From positions 4,481,501-4,545,500 of the forward strand of contig NZ_CP075175.1 in the NCBI RefSeq assembly GCF_021223605.1: a stretch of DNA of 64,000 nt, in the 5' to 3' direction. Below the pieces are notes generated by a model. The model had not been told where the DNA came from. It saw only the letters and a list, made by a program, of their open reading frames with translations, and did no database searches. The DNA is from Paenibacillus sp. 481. GTDB taxonomy: Bacteria; Bacillota; Bacilli; Paenibacillales; Paenibacillaceae. Made by a program: the position numbers and the translations under genes. Positions 16,782 to 25,620 of this stretch are shown here, piece by piece (within the stretch, counting starts at the first letter, position 1; the number at the start of each line of letters is the position of its first letter).

Positions 16782-18143
16782 ATGAAGAAAGGTTTGGTCA
16801 TGATGTTGTCGCTTCTCTTTATCGCTACCACAGCACTTGCTGGTTGTGGCGCTAAAGGCGGCGAATCAACTGCAGGCGAGCAAAAGCCAGCAGATCAAAA
16901 AGTAGAGAAAAGTAACGAGCCAGTTGAGTTATTGCTTCGCCACACTCAATTAGGTGAGCCTAAGAAAAATCGTTTTGCAATCTTGCAGGACGTCGTAAAG
17001 AAAACAGAACAAGATGTTCCTGGCTTGAAAATCAAGCTTGACGGTGTTGATTCCGACGTTAACCGTAACGAAAAGCTGCGCGGCGAGATGGTAAACAACC
17101 AAGCGCCTGACATTTTCGATGCATTCGGTAGCCCGGACGTAGGTGTTTATGCGAAAGAAGGTCAAGTGCTCGATTTGACTCCAATCTTGAAAGATTTGGG
17201 CTTGGAGAATTCCTTTACTTCGTTGACACCTTGGACACATGATGGCAAGATTTACGGTTTGCCAATCGGTGGTTCCATCGAAGGTTACTTCTACAACAAG
17301 AAGTACTTCGCGGAAAAAGGCTTGCAAGCTCCGAAGACGATTGCTGAGTTAGACGCACTCGCGGCAAAAATCAAAGCTGACGGTAAAATTCCGTTTGCAC
17401 AATCGTCCAAAGAAGCTTGGGTACCTTTGATGACAACGAACAACCTGTGGGCGTACACAGCAGGTCATGAAGCTGCATTTGGCTTTGCTAAAGGCACAGC
17501 GAAATGGAACGACCCTAAAATGGTTGAAGCATTCAAAGTTCACCAAGATTGGGTGAAAAAAGGCTACTTCAAAAAAGGCGAGCTCGGCTTGGACTATGCT
17601 GCAATGCGTAACCAAATGTCGACTGGCGAAGCAGTAATGATGTTTGACGGTTCTTGGGCAACTTCCGTATTTAACGATAAGGCTCAAGCAGGTGATGCAC
17701 ACGGTAACATCGGATTTTTCTTGATGCCTCCATTCACAGCTGGAGAAGGGTATAGCATCATGCAAGATTCCAACAACGGCTATGCGTTCTCTGCAAAAGT
17801 AGCAGAAGATCCACGTAAGCTTGAAGCAGTAAAAACATTTATTAAGAACTTGTACAATGAAGAAACACAACTTCGTGGCTTGAAAGAAGATGGCGTATTG
17901 CCTTCGATGAAGATTGAGCAAGCGAAGCTTGATGCAGCAGCAGACACTGATTTGATGAAACAAATCTTAGGAACGTTGAAAGATGTTAAGTATACATGGC
18001 CAGCATTTGATGCACTTATCCAAGCGGATGTAACGACTGATTTGCGTAACGGCATTCAGAAGATCATCGGTGGCGAAGTTGAGCCTCAAGCTATGCTCGA
18101 CCAATTGCAAAAAGCACAAGAAGAAGCGAACAAAGCTCAGTAA
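16782..18143 (+). CDS. Sugar ABC transporter substrate-binding lipoprotein
   Basis: A 453-residue family 1 extracellular solute-binding protein. It has a lipoprotein signal (core MMLSLLFIATTALA, lipobox LAGC, Cys22), a linker, and a two-lobed binding domain with NNQAPDIF, GKIYGLPIGGSIEGYFYNKKYF and an aromatic-rich cleft. It captures a sugar or oligosaccharide outside the membrane and delivers it to the two permeases downstream. The ATG has aggagggg upstream. A stem-loop at 18156-18190 after the gene probably reduces read-through so that binding protein exceeds permease. The substrate is not shown; the NagZ-like hydrolase at the operon's end points to N-acetylglucosamine oligomers. Confidence 0.9.
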   Translation: MKKGLVMMLSLLFIATTALAGCGAKGGESTAGEQKPADQKVEKSNEPVELLLRHTQLGEPKKNRFAILQDVVKKTEQDVPGLKIKLDGVDSDVNRNEKLRGEMVNNQAPDIFDAFGSPDVGVYAKEGQVLDLTPILKDLGLENSFTSLTPWTHDGKIYGLPIGGSIEGYFYNKKYFAEKGLQAPKTIAELDALAAKIKADGKIPFAQSSKEAWVPLMTTNNLWAYTAGHEAAFGFAKGTAKWNDPKMVEAFKVHQDWVKKGYFKKGELGLDYAAMRNQMSTGEAVMMFDGSWATSVFNDKAQAGDAHGNIGFFLMPPFTAGEGYSIMQDSNNGYAFSAKVAEDPRKLEAVKTFIKNLYNEETQLRGLKEDGVLPSMKIEQAKLDAAADTDLMKQILGTLKDVKYTWPAFDALIQADVTTDLRNGIQKIIGGEVEPQAMLDQLQKAQEEANKAQ

Positions 18144-18155
18144 TTTTGCAATATA

Positions 18156-18190
18156 ACACTACCCGCCCTCCGTGGGTGGGTGGTGTTTCT
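18156..18190 (+). terminator. Intercistronic stem-loop after the binding-protein gene
   Basis: Acactaccc pairs with gggtggtgt around a short loop, followed by ttctttt. It is probably a partial terminator or 3' stabiliser that sets expression ratios in the operon. Confidence 0.65.
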
Positions 18191-18220
18191 TTTAAAATAT
18201 AGAGTCTGTACATTCGTGGA

Positions 18221-18268
18221 AGGAGACTTTCTCGATAGGAGACTTTCTTGAAGGGCGACTTTCGCGAA
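18221..18268 (+). repeat. Three tandem 16-bp repeats before the first permease
   Basis: aggagactttctcgat, aggagactttcttgaa and gggcgactttcgcgaa lie head to tail in the gap before the first permease gene. Each holds a ribosome-site-like core followed by gactttc. No gene covers them. Confidence 0.65.
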
Positions 18269-18292
18269 ATATGGAACGGACGGAGGGAAATC

Positions 18293-19177
18293 ATGAATAA
18301 AACGATAAGACAGCCTGTAGTTTATGCGTTATTTTTACTACCAGTGCTCATACTGTTTATTGCCTTTTTCATTTATCCCGTACTGAACTCGTTGTATTAC
18401 AGCTTTACGAGTTGGAACGGAATTTCCAAAAACGTAAAATTTATCGGTTTAGACAACTACGCCAAAGCGATGAGTGACCCGGAGTTTTGGAATTCGGTTA
18501 AGAACAATGGATTCTTCATTATGTTCTCATGCTTTATCCAAGTTCCATTAATTATTTTCTTCTCCTTGCTCATCTCCAATGTCAAGCGTTTGAGAGGTTT
18601 GTACAAGACAGCGGTATTTATGCCGTCTGTTATGTCTACTGCGGTAATCGGTATTTTGTGGGGCTTTATTTATGAGCCGGATTTCGGTTTATTGAACAAT
18701 TTATTAGGAGCTTTCGGTATCGAAAAAATTTACTGGCTGTCGGATAAGAAATGGGCCATGTTGTCCATTTTGATCACGAACGCTTGGCAGTGGACTGGCT
18801 TCTATATTGTCATGGTGTTAGCTGCAATCTTGTCTATTCCAAAAGATTTGGACGAAGCGGCGATGATTGACGGCGCTACAGGCATTCAGCGTGCGTTCAG
18901 CATTACGATTCCATTAATTATGCCTATTATTTCGGTCGTTACGATGCTCTCCATTGCGGGAGCGATGAAAGCAGCCGATATTATCCTCGTTATGACTAAA
19001 GGTGGACCAGCAGGTTCGACCAACGTAATGGCAACTTACATGCTTGAAAATTCAATTAGAAGCTTTAAATACGGCTTCGGTAACAGTATCGCCGTACTCA
19101 TCTTTGTATTTACGTTAATTATTACTGCACTGTACCAGGTTCTGGTTGCACGTCGTGCCGAAGGGGTTGAATACTGA
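18293..19177 (+). CDS. Sugar ABC transporter permease, first (MalF-like)
   Basis: A 294-residue inner-membrane permease with six predicted helices and the cytoplasmic EAA loop DEAAMIDGATGIQRAFSITIPL, which contacts the ATPase. It belongs to the binding-protein-dependent sugar permease family (MalF/UgpA type). The ATG at 18293 is chosen for the cggaggga site six bases upstream; the open frame starts earlier at 18248 inside the repeat region. Its stop codon overlaps the next start (TGATG). No ATPase gene is in the operon, so a shared MsmX-type ATPase encoded elsewhere is expected. Confidence 0.92.
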   Translation: MNKTIRQPVVYALFLLPVLILFIAFFIYPVLNSLYYSFTSWNGISKNVKFIGLDNYAKAMSDPEFWNSVKNNGFFIMFSCFIQVPLIIFFSLLISNVKRLRGLYKTAVFMPSVMSTAVIGILWGFIYEPDFGLLNNLLGAFGIEKIYWLSDKKWAMLSILITNAWQWTGFYIVMVLAAILSIPKDLDEAAMIDGATGIQRAFSITIPLIMPIISVVTMLSIAGAMKAADIILVMTKGGPAGSTNVMATYMLENSIRSFKYGFGNSIAVLIFVFTLIITALYQVLVARRAEGVEY

Positions 19178-20004
19178 TGAATTCATTGAAGAAAAGCACA
19201 CCTCACTTCTTTTTAATGGGCTATCTTCTCATCATCTTGTATCCATTCTTGTTCGTCCTGTTCTCATCTGTAAAGGCGGACAACGGTGCGATTGCGAGCA
19301 ATCCGTTCGGATTCCCTACGGAATTCGTATGGAGTAACTATGTGGAAGCTTGGGTCAACGCGAATATTAGCACTTACTTTACGAACAGCTTTATTATTGC
19401 AACAGCAGGCTCGATTACAACGATTATTATTGCATCGATGGCCGCTTTTGCGATTACGCGGATGCGTTTCCGTAAATTGAGTCCAATCGTATTTCAATTT
19501 ATTTTGCTTGGTTTGCTCATTCCGAGCAACGCGCTCATTTTGCCGATTTACGGTTTAGTGCGCGATCTGAACATTTTAGATACTCACTGGGCGTTGTTTA
19601 TTCCGTACGTTGCAGGTGCCATTCCATTCTCGGTTATTATTTTAGCTGCATTTATGAAGCAATTGCCGACAGAGCTGGAAGAAGCAGCTGTTATTGACGG
19701 GCTGAATGCTCCAGGAATATTTATACGGATTATGCTGCCACTGACAGTTCCGGCGATGGTTACGGTGTTTATCGTCAACTTCTTAGGTAACTGGAACGAG
19801 TTCTTGTTGGCGAACTACTTTATTTCTTCGGACGAGCTGAAGACATTGCCGGTAGGTATGGTCGGATTCCGCGACTCCTATAACACCAACTATGCGCAAA
19901 TGTCCGCTGGTATCGTGTATAGCGTCGTTCCGGTTATGGTCATTTACGCTATCCTGCAAGAAAAAATTATCGAAGGATTGACGGCAGGAAGCGTCAAAGG
20001 CTAA
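19177..20004 (+). CDS. Sugar ABC transporter permease, second (MalG-like)
   Basis: A 275-residue partner permease of the MalG/UgpE type with six predicted helices and the EAA loop LEEAAVIDGLNAPGIFIRIMLPL. It overlaps the first permease by one base, so the two subunits are made together. It forms the channel heterodimer for the sugar bound by the upstream lipoprotein. Confidence 0.92.
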   Translation: MNSLKKSTPHFFLMGYLLIILYPFLFVLFSSVKADNGAIASNPFGFPTEFVWSNYVEAWVNANISTYFTNSFIIATAGSITTIIIASMAAFAITRMRFRKLSPIVFQFILLGLLIPSNALILPIYGLVRDLNILDTHWALFIPYVAGAIPFSVIILAAFMKQLPTELEEAAVIDGLNAPGIFIRIMLPLTVPAMVTVFIVNFLGNWNEFLLANYFISSDELKTLPVGMVGFRDSYNTNYAQMSAGIVYSVVPVMVIYAILQEKIIEGLTAGSVKG

Positions 20005-20046
20005 AGTTGATTTACAAGCATGAGAACAAAGGGGTAGTGAGAAGCA

Positions 20047-21990
20047 ATGAATTTACGTTATAAATTGTTTGCGGGATTCGTGGCACTCATCATTATCCCT
20101 TTGTTTTTATTAGGTTCGATTACTTTTTTCATTACCTTCAATCTATTAGAACAAAAATATAGTCAGCAAGCAGAGTTTTCATTGCGTGCCATCGCACTCA
20201 ATATCGAACACGTCTTCAATGAAATCGACAATATCACCGATAATGGAATTGGAAGCAACTTGTTTCAAGTTGCGCTAAGCTCGCCAGAGCCGACGAGCCA
20301 AGACTTCACCAACATGGAAGACTTGAATAGTAGTACGAAAAAAATAGATCCATTAGAAACGATGTTTCCCCCTCTCGAGCAAAAAAAATCGACTGTGTTG
20401 ACAGGTTCAGATTATATTTTGCATAACGAGAAGCAACAAAATTTTAGAAGGTTGCTATTTAACCATCGTTCAATTAGCTTTGCCTATTTATACAACTTTA
20501 AAAAAGATGCACAATCCGAGTATGTTTCCATTTTTTCAAAAGAAAATTTCTCACCGATGCCGTTTAAGCAATTTAAGGAGCATCATATCTATGAAGAGAT
20601 CGTTGCTTCAAAAGGAAAGTCCAAATGGCTCGGCCCAAATGAATATCCCGAAATAACAGGGAATGACCAAGTATTTACGCAACTTCGCGTTGTGAAAAAC
20701 TTAAATACAATGAAAAATATCGGGATGTCTGTGATTCAAATTAAAAACTGGGATATTGAAGATATATTCGATAGTTTTCGTTCGGCTGACCCGAGCGGAC
20801 AACATCGTTTTTTCTTGCTGAACAATAACGGACAAGTGTTGTTTGATACGTACAAGCAAGCGACTGGGCATAACGTGAAGAACTATCTGGATCAGCCGCT
20901 CGTATTTAAAGATGGTTTCCATAGTTTCAAAGGGAATTTCGCTGGCGATGAAAGTGTCGTGTCCATGCATAAGTTGGATGAATTCGGCTGGCACCTTGTG
21001 TCGGTGCGCTCTTGGAATTCACTTTCCAGAGAGATGATGGTGTTTATCCAGTGGATATCGGTCATTATGCTGCTTTGTATTTTAGGGGCATTTTTGTACA
21101 ATTTGCTGTTTATGAACCGTATTACGCGTAACATTACTCGTATCGTTCGCTTTATGCGTCGGGTTGAAGAAGGCGATTTGCATGCTCGTGTTGTTGAGGA
21201 AGGAAATGATGAGCTGCGATTGCTGTCCAAAGGATTTAACAGCCTAATCGACCGCGTTAATGGCTTACTTAATCAAGTGAAACTTGAGCAAGAACAGAAG
21301 AACAAAGCCGAAATGCGCGTGTTGCAGGCTCAAATTAAACCTCACTTTTTGTTCAATACCTTAGAATCGATTAACGTATTGGCGATCCAGAATGAGGGGC
21401 GTAAAGTGAGTCAAATGGTTCTTCGACTAGGCAACATTTTGCGAATTAGTATTCAAGATAAAGAGGAAGTTACGGTTCGCCAAGAGCTGGACTACTTGCG
21501 CAGCTATTTAGAAATACAGAAGTTCCGTTTCGAGGAGCTATTTAATTTTGAAATTGATGTTCCGGAAGAGATCATGCATTGCAAAATTATTAAGCTAACG
21601 CTGCAACCGTTAGTGGAAAACAGCATTCAGCACGGTTTTAACGGAATTACACATACAGGCTGGATTCGTATTTCAGCTCACGAAGATGAGGAACGAATTT
21701 TTGTAACAGTAGAGGATAACGGGCTAGGAATGTCGAACGAACAATTGAAAAGATTTCAATATATGCTATCAGATGATCAGCATAGTTTAGTACCGTTGGC
21801 AGATGAGGCGTACAATACGGAGCGGCGTGGGTTAGGGGTGCGCAGTGTTGCGGATCGAATCCGAATCCAGTACGGTTCCAGATATGGCTTGTTCATCTGT
21901 TCAGCACAAAATGAAGGCACTATTATTCAGTGCACTATTCCGAAATACGAGCAGGGTGAAATGTATGAACGTGAAGGCGCTTCTCATTGA
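20047..21990 (+). CDS. YesM-family sensor histidine kinase
   Basis: A 647-residue kinase. It has helix 1 (about residues 8-30), a long extracellular Cache-like sensor region to about 335, helix 2 (about 338-360), a HAMP domain, then the His_kinase domain with the phosphoacceptor His in QIKPHFLFNTLESIN and an ATPase domain with PLVENSIQHG and EDNGLGMS. Such kinases sense carbohydrates or wall products, often together with a binding protein, and phosphorylate AraC-type regulators. It sits directly after the permeases and overlaps the regulator gene by 26 bases, so it most likely controls this operon. Confidence 0.93.
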   Translation: MNLRYKLFAGFVALIIIPLFLLGSITFFITFNLLEQKYSQQAEFSLRAIALNIEHVFNEIDNITDNGIGSNLFQVALSSPEPTSQDFTNMEDLNSSTKKIDPLETMFPPLEQKKSTVLTGSDYILHNEKQQNFRRLLFNHRSISFAYLYNFKKDAQSEYVSIFSKENFSPMPFKQFKEHHIYEEIVASKGKSKWLGPNEYPEITGNDQVFTQLRVVKNLNTMKNIGMSVIQIKNWDIEDIFDSFRSADPSGQHRFFLLNNNGQVLFDTYKQATGHNVKNYLDQPLVFKDGFHSFKGNFAGDESVVSMHKLDEFGWHLVSVRSWNSLSREMMVFIQWISVIMLLCILGAFLYNLLFMNRITRNITRIVRFMRRVEEGDLHARVVEEGNDELRLLSKGFNSLIDRVNGLLNQVKLEQEQKNKAEMRVLQAQIKPHFLFNTLESINVLAIQNEGRKVSQMVLRLGNILRISIQDKEEVTVRQELDYLRSYLEIQKFRFEELFNFEIDVPEEIMHCKIIKLTLQPLVENSIQHGFNGITHTGWIRISAHEDEERIFVTVEDNGLGMSNEQLKRFQYMLSDDQHSLVPLADEAYNTERRGLGVRSVADRIRIQYGSRYGLFICSAQNEGTIIQCTIPKYEQGEMYEREGASH

Positions 21991-23566
21991 TGATGAAGTC
22001 CATATCTTAAACAACTTGAAGATAGTGCTTCCTTGGGAAGAAATGCAAATAGACATCGTCGGCACGGCCAGAAATGGGGCAGAAGGATTAGATTTTGTAC
22101 GTCAGCACGAGCCGGACATTATTTTATGCGATATTCGGATGCCTGTGATGGACGGCATGGAATTTTTGCGTCAAGCTCGTAAAATGGGCTGTGAGTCGGA
22201 AATTTTAATGCTGACGGGCTATCAGGAATTTGAATACGCGAGAATTGCTTTGCAGCATGGTGTTCGAGATTATATTTCGAAGCCTATCAATTATGAAGAA
22301 TTGGAAGATACGGTACGCAAAGTTGCCGACATTGTTCGTTCTCGGAAGTTGGAAAAGACGATGGCCGAACGACGTTGGGGCAAAGTCATTAGTCTGGCGT
22401 ACGAGAAGATGATGTTTGATGTGTTGATGGGCTTCACTTCAGGCAATTCAAGCTACTTTGTTGTGGATGACGATCATCAAGCAGACCAACTTGTGTATAG
22501 TTTGCTGCTTATTGACTTGGACGGCTATGCGCAAAGAACGGTAACATGGAGCGAAAACGAGCGGCGATTATGGAATTTTGCGGTACGGAATGTATTGCAG
22601 GACGCAATCAACAACGATTGGTTGAAGTATGCGGTACTGCAAATGCGTGAAGGCGAATGGTGCATTTTGCTGCAATTTTACAAAGATCGATTCACCGTCA
22701 GCGCTCAAGACGTCTCCGCATGGGCTGCAGCCATTCAACAAGCGGTACGAGAGCATGTGAAGCTTACTGTAAGTGTGGCTTGGGATATAGGGCCGATTCC
22801 GATGACGAGTCTGTCTCATACGTACAAGCGCTTGCAGCGTGTGTTACTTCTGCATGCTGACAACGAGCAACTCGTGCCTGTAGATGAAAGTTCGACCGCG
22901 CGTCAAGCTGCATCTGTGTCTCAGTGGCACTTGGTGGAAGAGATTGTCTCTGGCATGAAGCAAAATGATAAGACGAAAGTAGAACGCGGTTTGCAGGAGC
23001 TACAAGCGAGCTTGCTTCATATTTCTGAGCAGTCGCTTGTACGTGCCGAAAAGTTTTTGCACTACGTGATCATTCATTTGCTGCGTGAAATGCGGGAGCT
23101 TGAGCTGCTTAGTACCGCTGAAGAAGAAGCGATGTGGGACAAATTACAGCACAGCGTCAGTGTCAAGGATTTAGTGAACGTCATTTCACAGCTTGTGCAC
23201 CACACGAAAGAACATGCGCTGAACAAAAAATCGAGTGAGCTGCTAATGATTTCAGCTCGCGACTATATTCAGCGCAACTTAGGCTCTGATATTGGCATTG
23301 ATGAAATTGCCGATTATTTAGGGATTAGCTGCAGCTACTTTAGTCTGCTGTTTAAAAATCATTTTGGCGAAACATTCGTGGAATACGTGACCAAACAGCG
23401 GATGGAGCTGGCGAAGTCGCTACTGACGATGACGGATAAAAGTGTCACCCAAATCGGTAACATGGTTGGTTATTCCGAGCGTCGCTATTTTACGAAAGTG
23501 TTTCAGAAGTATGCAGGGATGACGCCATCGGAATTTAGGGAAAAGCATGCCCCTATTGAGCGATAG
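21965..23566 (+). CDS. YesN-family response regulator, AraC-type
   Basis: A 533-residue regulator: receiver domain (1-120) with acidic DDE at 9-11 and phosphoacceptor Asp56 in LCDIRMP; a long middle region of unknown fold; and a C-terminal AraC/XylS double HTH (about 430-530) with IGIDEIADYLGISCSYFSLLFK and the signature ending in GMTPSEFREK. The ATG at 21965 lies inside the kinase gene and follows agggtg. It is expected to activate the sugar uptake genes upstream when the kinase senses substrate. Confidence 0.92.
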   Translation: MNVKALLIDDEVHILNNLKIVLPWEEMQIDIVGTARNGAEGLDFVRQHEPDIILCDIRMPVMDGMEFLRQARKMGCESEILMLTGYQEFEYARIALQHGVRDYISKPINYEELEDTVRKVADIVRSRKLEKTMAERRWGKVISLAYEKMMFDVLMGFTSGNSSYFVVDDDHQADQLVYSLLLIDLDGYAQRTVTWSENERRLWNFAVRNVLQDAINNDWLKYAVLQMREGEWCILLQFYKDRFTVSAQDVSAWAAAIQQAVREHVKLTVSVAWDIGPIPMTSLSHTYKRLQRVLLLHADNEQLVPVDESSTARQAASVSQWHLVEEIVSGMKQNDKTKVERGLQELQASLLHISEQSLVRAEKFLHYVIIHLLREMRELELLSTAEEEAMWDKLQHSVSVKDLVNVISQLVHHTKEHALNKKSSELLMISARDYIQRNLGSDIGIDEIADYLGISCSYFSLLFKNHFGETFVEYVTKQRMELAKSLLTMTDKSVTQIGNMVGYSERRYFTKVFQKYAGMTPSEFREKHAPIER

Positions 23567-23648
23567 CAAATGAGCAACAATACAACGATGTAAGCAACAG
23601 GGGAATTAGACAGCAAGACGATGCCATAAGCGAGGATGGGATGGAGAC

Positions 23649-25280
23649 ATGGACAGACTGCAAATGAGCTTGGAGCAAAAAATCGGACAAATGGTAATGG
23701 TGGGCTTTAAAACACCGACAGTATCGACAGACATTACGACGCTATTGGAAAAGTATCATGTTGGCGGCATTATTTACTTCCGTCGCAACGTGGAAAGTAA
23801 GGAGCAGGTAGCGCAGCTTTCACGCGAACTGCAAACCATTTCCCGTAAGCAGACCGAAGTTCCACTCTTTATTTGTATTGACCAAGAGGGGGGCATGGTT
23901 GCCCGCATCGATTGGGATGATATTACGCTCATTCCAGGTAATATGGCCATAGGCGCAACAAGAAATGAGCAGCTTGCTTATGAAGCGGCGCGCATTTGTG
24001 GCGAAGAGCTGTTGCGCATGGGTATCAATATGAACTTTGCACCGAGTGTGGACGTGAACAACAATCCGTTAAATCCAGTCATTGGCGTACGTTCCTATGG
24101 GGAAAATGCTGAGCTTGTGTCTAAGATGGGTGTGGCGCAAATTAACGGTTTGCAAGTGAGCAATGTAGCAGCAACTGCGAAACATTTCCCAGGCCATGGG
24201 GATACAGCTGTAGACTCTCACCATGGGCTTGCAGCCGTGCCACACGATGAAGCACGTCTGATGTCGCTTGAGCTGGCGCCATTTATTTCGGCTATCGAAG
24301 CTGGCGTAGATAGCATCATGACGGCGCATGTCATGTTCCCTGCGTTTGAGCCGGAGCAAATTCCGGCTACGTTGTCTCGTCGCGTGTTGACCGATCTACT
24401 GCGCGACCGTCTTGGCTTCGATGGTGTTATTGTAACGGACTGCTTAGAAATGCATGCCATTTCTAAAGAGTGCGGCATTGCTGAAGGTGCTGTTAAATCG
24501 GTGGAAGCTGGCGCTGATCTCGTATTGGTCAGCCATACGTTTGCAGAGCAAGTTGCCGCGATTGAAGCGCTCGTCGCAGCTGTACGCAGCGGCCGCATCA
24601 GCGAAGCGCAAGTTGACGCATCTGTTGATCGTTTATTGGCTCTCAAAGCGAAGCGCCGTATGGAACAGATCGAGGAAGTGGAAGCAGACTTTGCAAGCCA
24701 ATTCGGCACACCAAGCTCTAAAGCAGTCGTTGACGACATTTATGCCAAAAGTATTACGCTGGTCAAGGACGAAGCGCAGCTTCCGCTTGCGCACAACGAA
24801 CCAACGTTAGTCATATGGCCCGAAGTTCGTGAGCGTACTGAAGTGGATGAGCCGATTGTGCAGGCTTATACACTTGCAACTGCGCTGGCGCCACATCTTG
24901 GCCAAGTTGAGGAATTACGAATTGGTACGTATCCGAAGGCAGATGAAGTGGCGAAAGTGGTAGAGTATGCGGCATCGTTCCGTCAAGTCGTGATCGTCAC
25001 GTACAACGCGGTTTCCCTGCTGCATGAAGGTCAAGTTAGCATAGTTGAACAGTTGGCGGCGGATGCTAGTAAACGCGTCGTCGTTGCTTCGACACGCAAT
25101 CCGTACGATCTCAATCAATTCCCTAATGTGAAGACGTACGTGTGCGCTTATGAAAATCGTCCGGCGACGATGAAAGCGTTAGCTGACGTGCTCGTCGGCG
25201 TAGCACCTGCGATAGGGAAGCTACCTGTAACGATTTCGGAGCAGTATGCTTTTGATCATGGAACGCTTGTGAAATCGTAA
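23649..25280 (+). CDS. nagZ: Glycoside hydrolase family 3 beta-N-acetylglucosaminidase, NagZ-like
   Basis: A 543-residue GH3 enzyme that removes terminal N-acetylglucosamine. The NagZ motif KHFPGHGDTAVDSH carries the His-Asp dyad used by this subgroup as acid/base, and the nucleophile Asp is in VIVTDCLEMHAI. A C-terminal alpha/beta domain of about 190 residues follows the barrel. There is no signal peptide, so it acts in the cytoplasm on imported substrate, unlike the secreted B. subtilis NagZ. It closes the ABC transporter/YesMN cluster and is followed by a terminator, which suggests use of chitin oligomers or muropeptides; this is inference. Confidence 0.9.
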   Translation: MDRLQMSLEQKIGQMVMVGFKTPTVSTDITTLLEKYHVGGIIYFRRNVESKEQVAQLSRELQTISRKQTEVPLFICIDQEGGMVARIDWDDITLIPGNMAIGATRNEQLAYEAARICGEELLRMGINMNFAPSVDVNNNPLNPVIGVRSYGENAELVSKMGVAQINGLQVSNVAATAKHFPGHGDTAVDSHHGLAAVPHDEARLMSLELAPFISAIEAGVDSIMTAHVMFPAFEPEQIPATLSRRVLTDLLRDRLGFDGVIVTDCLEMHAISKECGIAEGAVKSVEAGADLVLVSHTFAEQVAAIEALVAAVRSGRISEAQVDASVDRLLALKAKRRMEQIEEVEADFASQFGTPSSKAVVDDIYAKSITLVKDEAQLPLAHNEPTLVIWPEVRERTEVDEPIVQAYTLATALAPHLGQVEELRIGTYPKADEVAKVVEYAASFRQVVIVTYNAVSLLHEGQVSIVEQLAADASKRVVVASTRNPYDLNQFPNVKTYVCAYENRPATMKALADVLVGVAPAIGKLPVTISEQYAFDHGTLVKS

Positions 25281-25317
25281 TTTCGCACGGTTTAACGCAA
25301 TTGAACGGACATCGAGT

Positions 25318-25355
25318 AAAGGACCTGCACCTATCAGTGTGATGCAGGTCCTTTT
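25318..25355 (+). terminator. Terminator after nagZ
   Basis: Aaaggacctgca pairs with tgcaggtccttt, followed by T residues. The rest of the gap from 25356 to 25620 holds no gene; it is AT-rich and contains the ECF-type promoter at 25523-25547. Confidence 0.88.
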
Positions 25356-25522
25356 TGATGTAAATCAATGGCCTGTAAAATGGTTGAAGCTGTACGATTT
25401 TGGTTAAATACGAAAGGTAATAATTTCATTGTAATTCACTAGGTTCGTTGTGTTGTCTTATTTTGTATATGAAAAAAGTCACATCTGTTCACTTTATTAG
25501 GTAAAAATATTCGCAAAATTTA

Positions 25523-25547
25523 GAAACTTTTTGCTAGGATCGGCGTC
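25523..25547 (+). promoter_or_regulatory. ECF-sigma-type promoter of the first stalk-domain gene
   Basis: GAAAC (25523-25527), 16 bases, then CGTC (25544-25547) matches the shape of Bacillus sigma-M/W promoters (TGAAAC-N16-CGTC/A). A closely similar element with the same spacing stands before the paralogue. The inferred start is about 70 bases before the ATG. Confidence 0.6.
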
Positions 25548-25620
25548 TATTAAAGTGTTCATTGTAGAAAAAAGTACCAATGAAAAAAATAACATCGATG
25601 GATGAGGAGTAGGGCACAAC

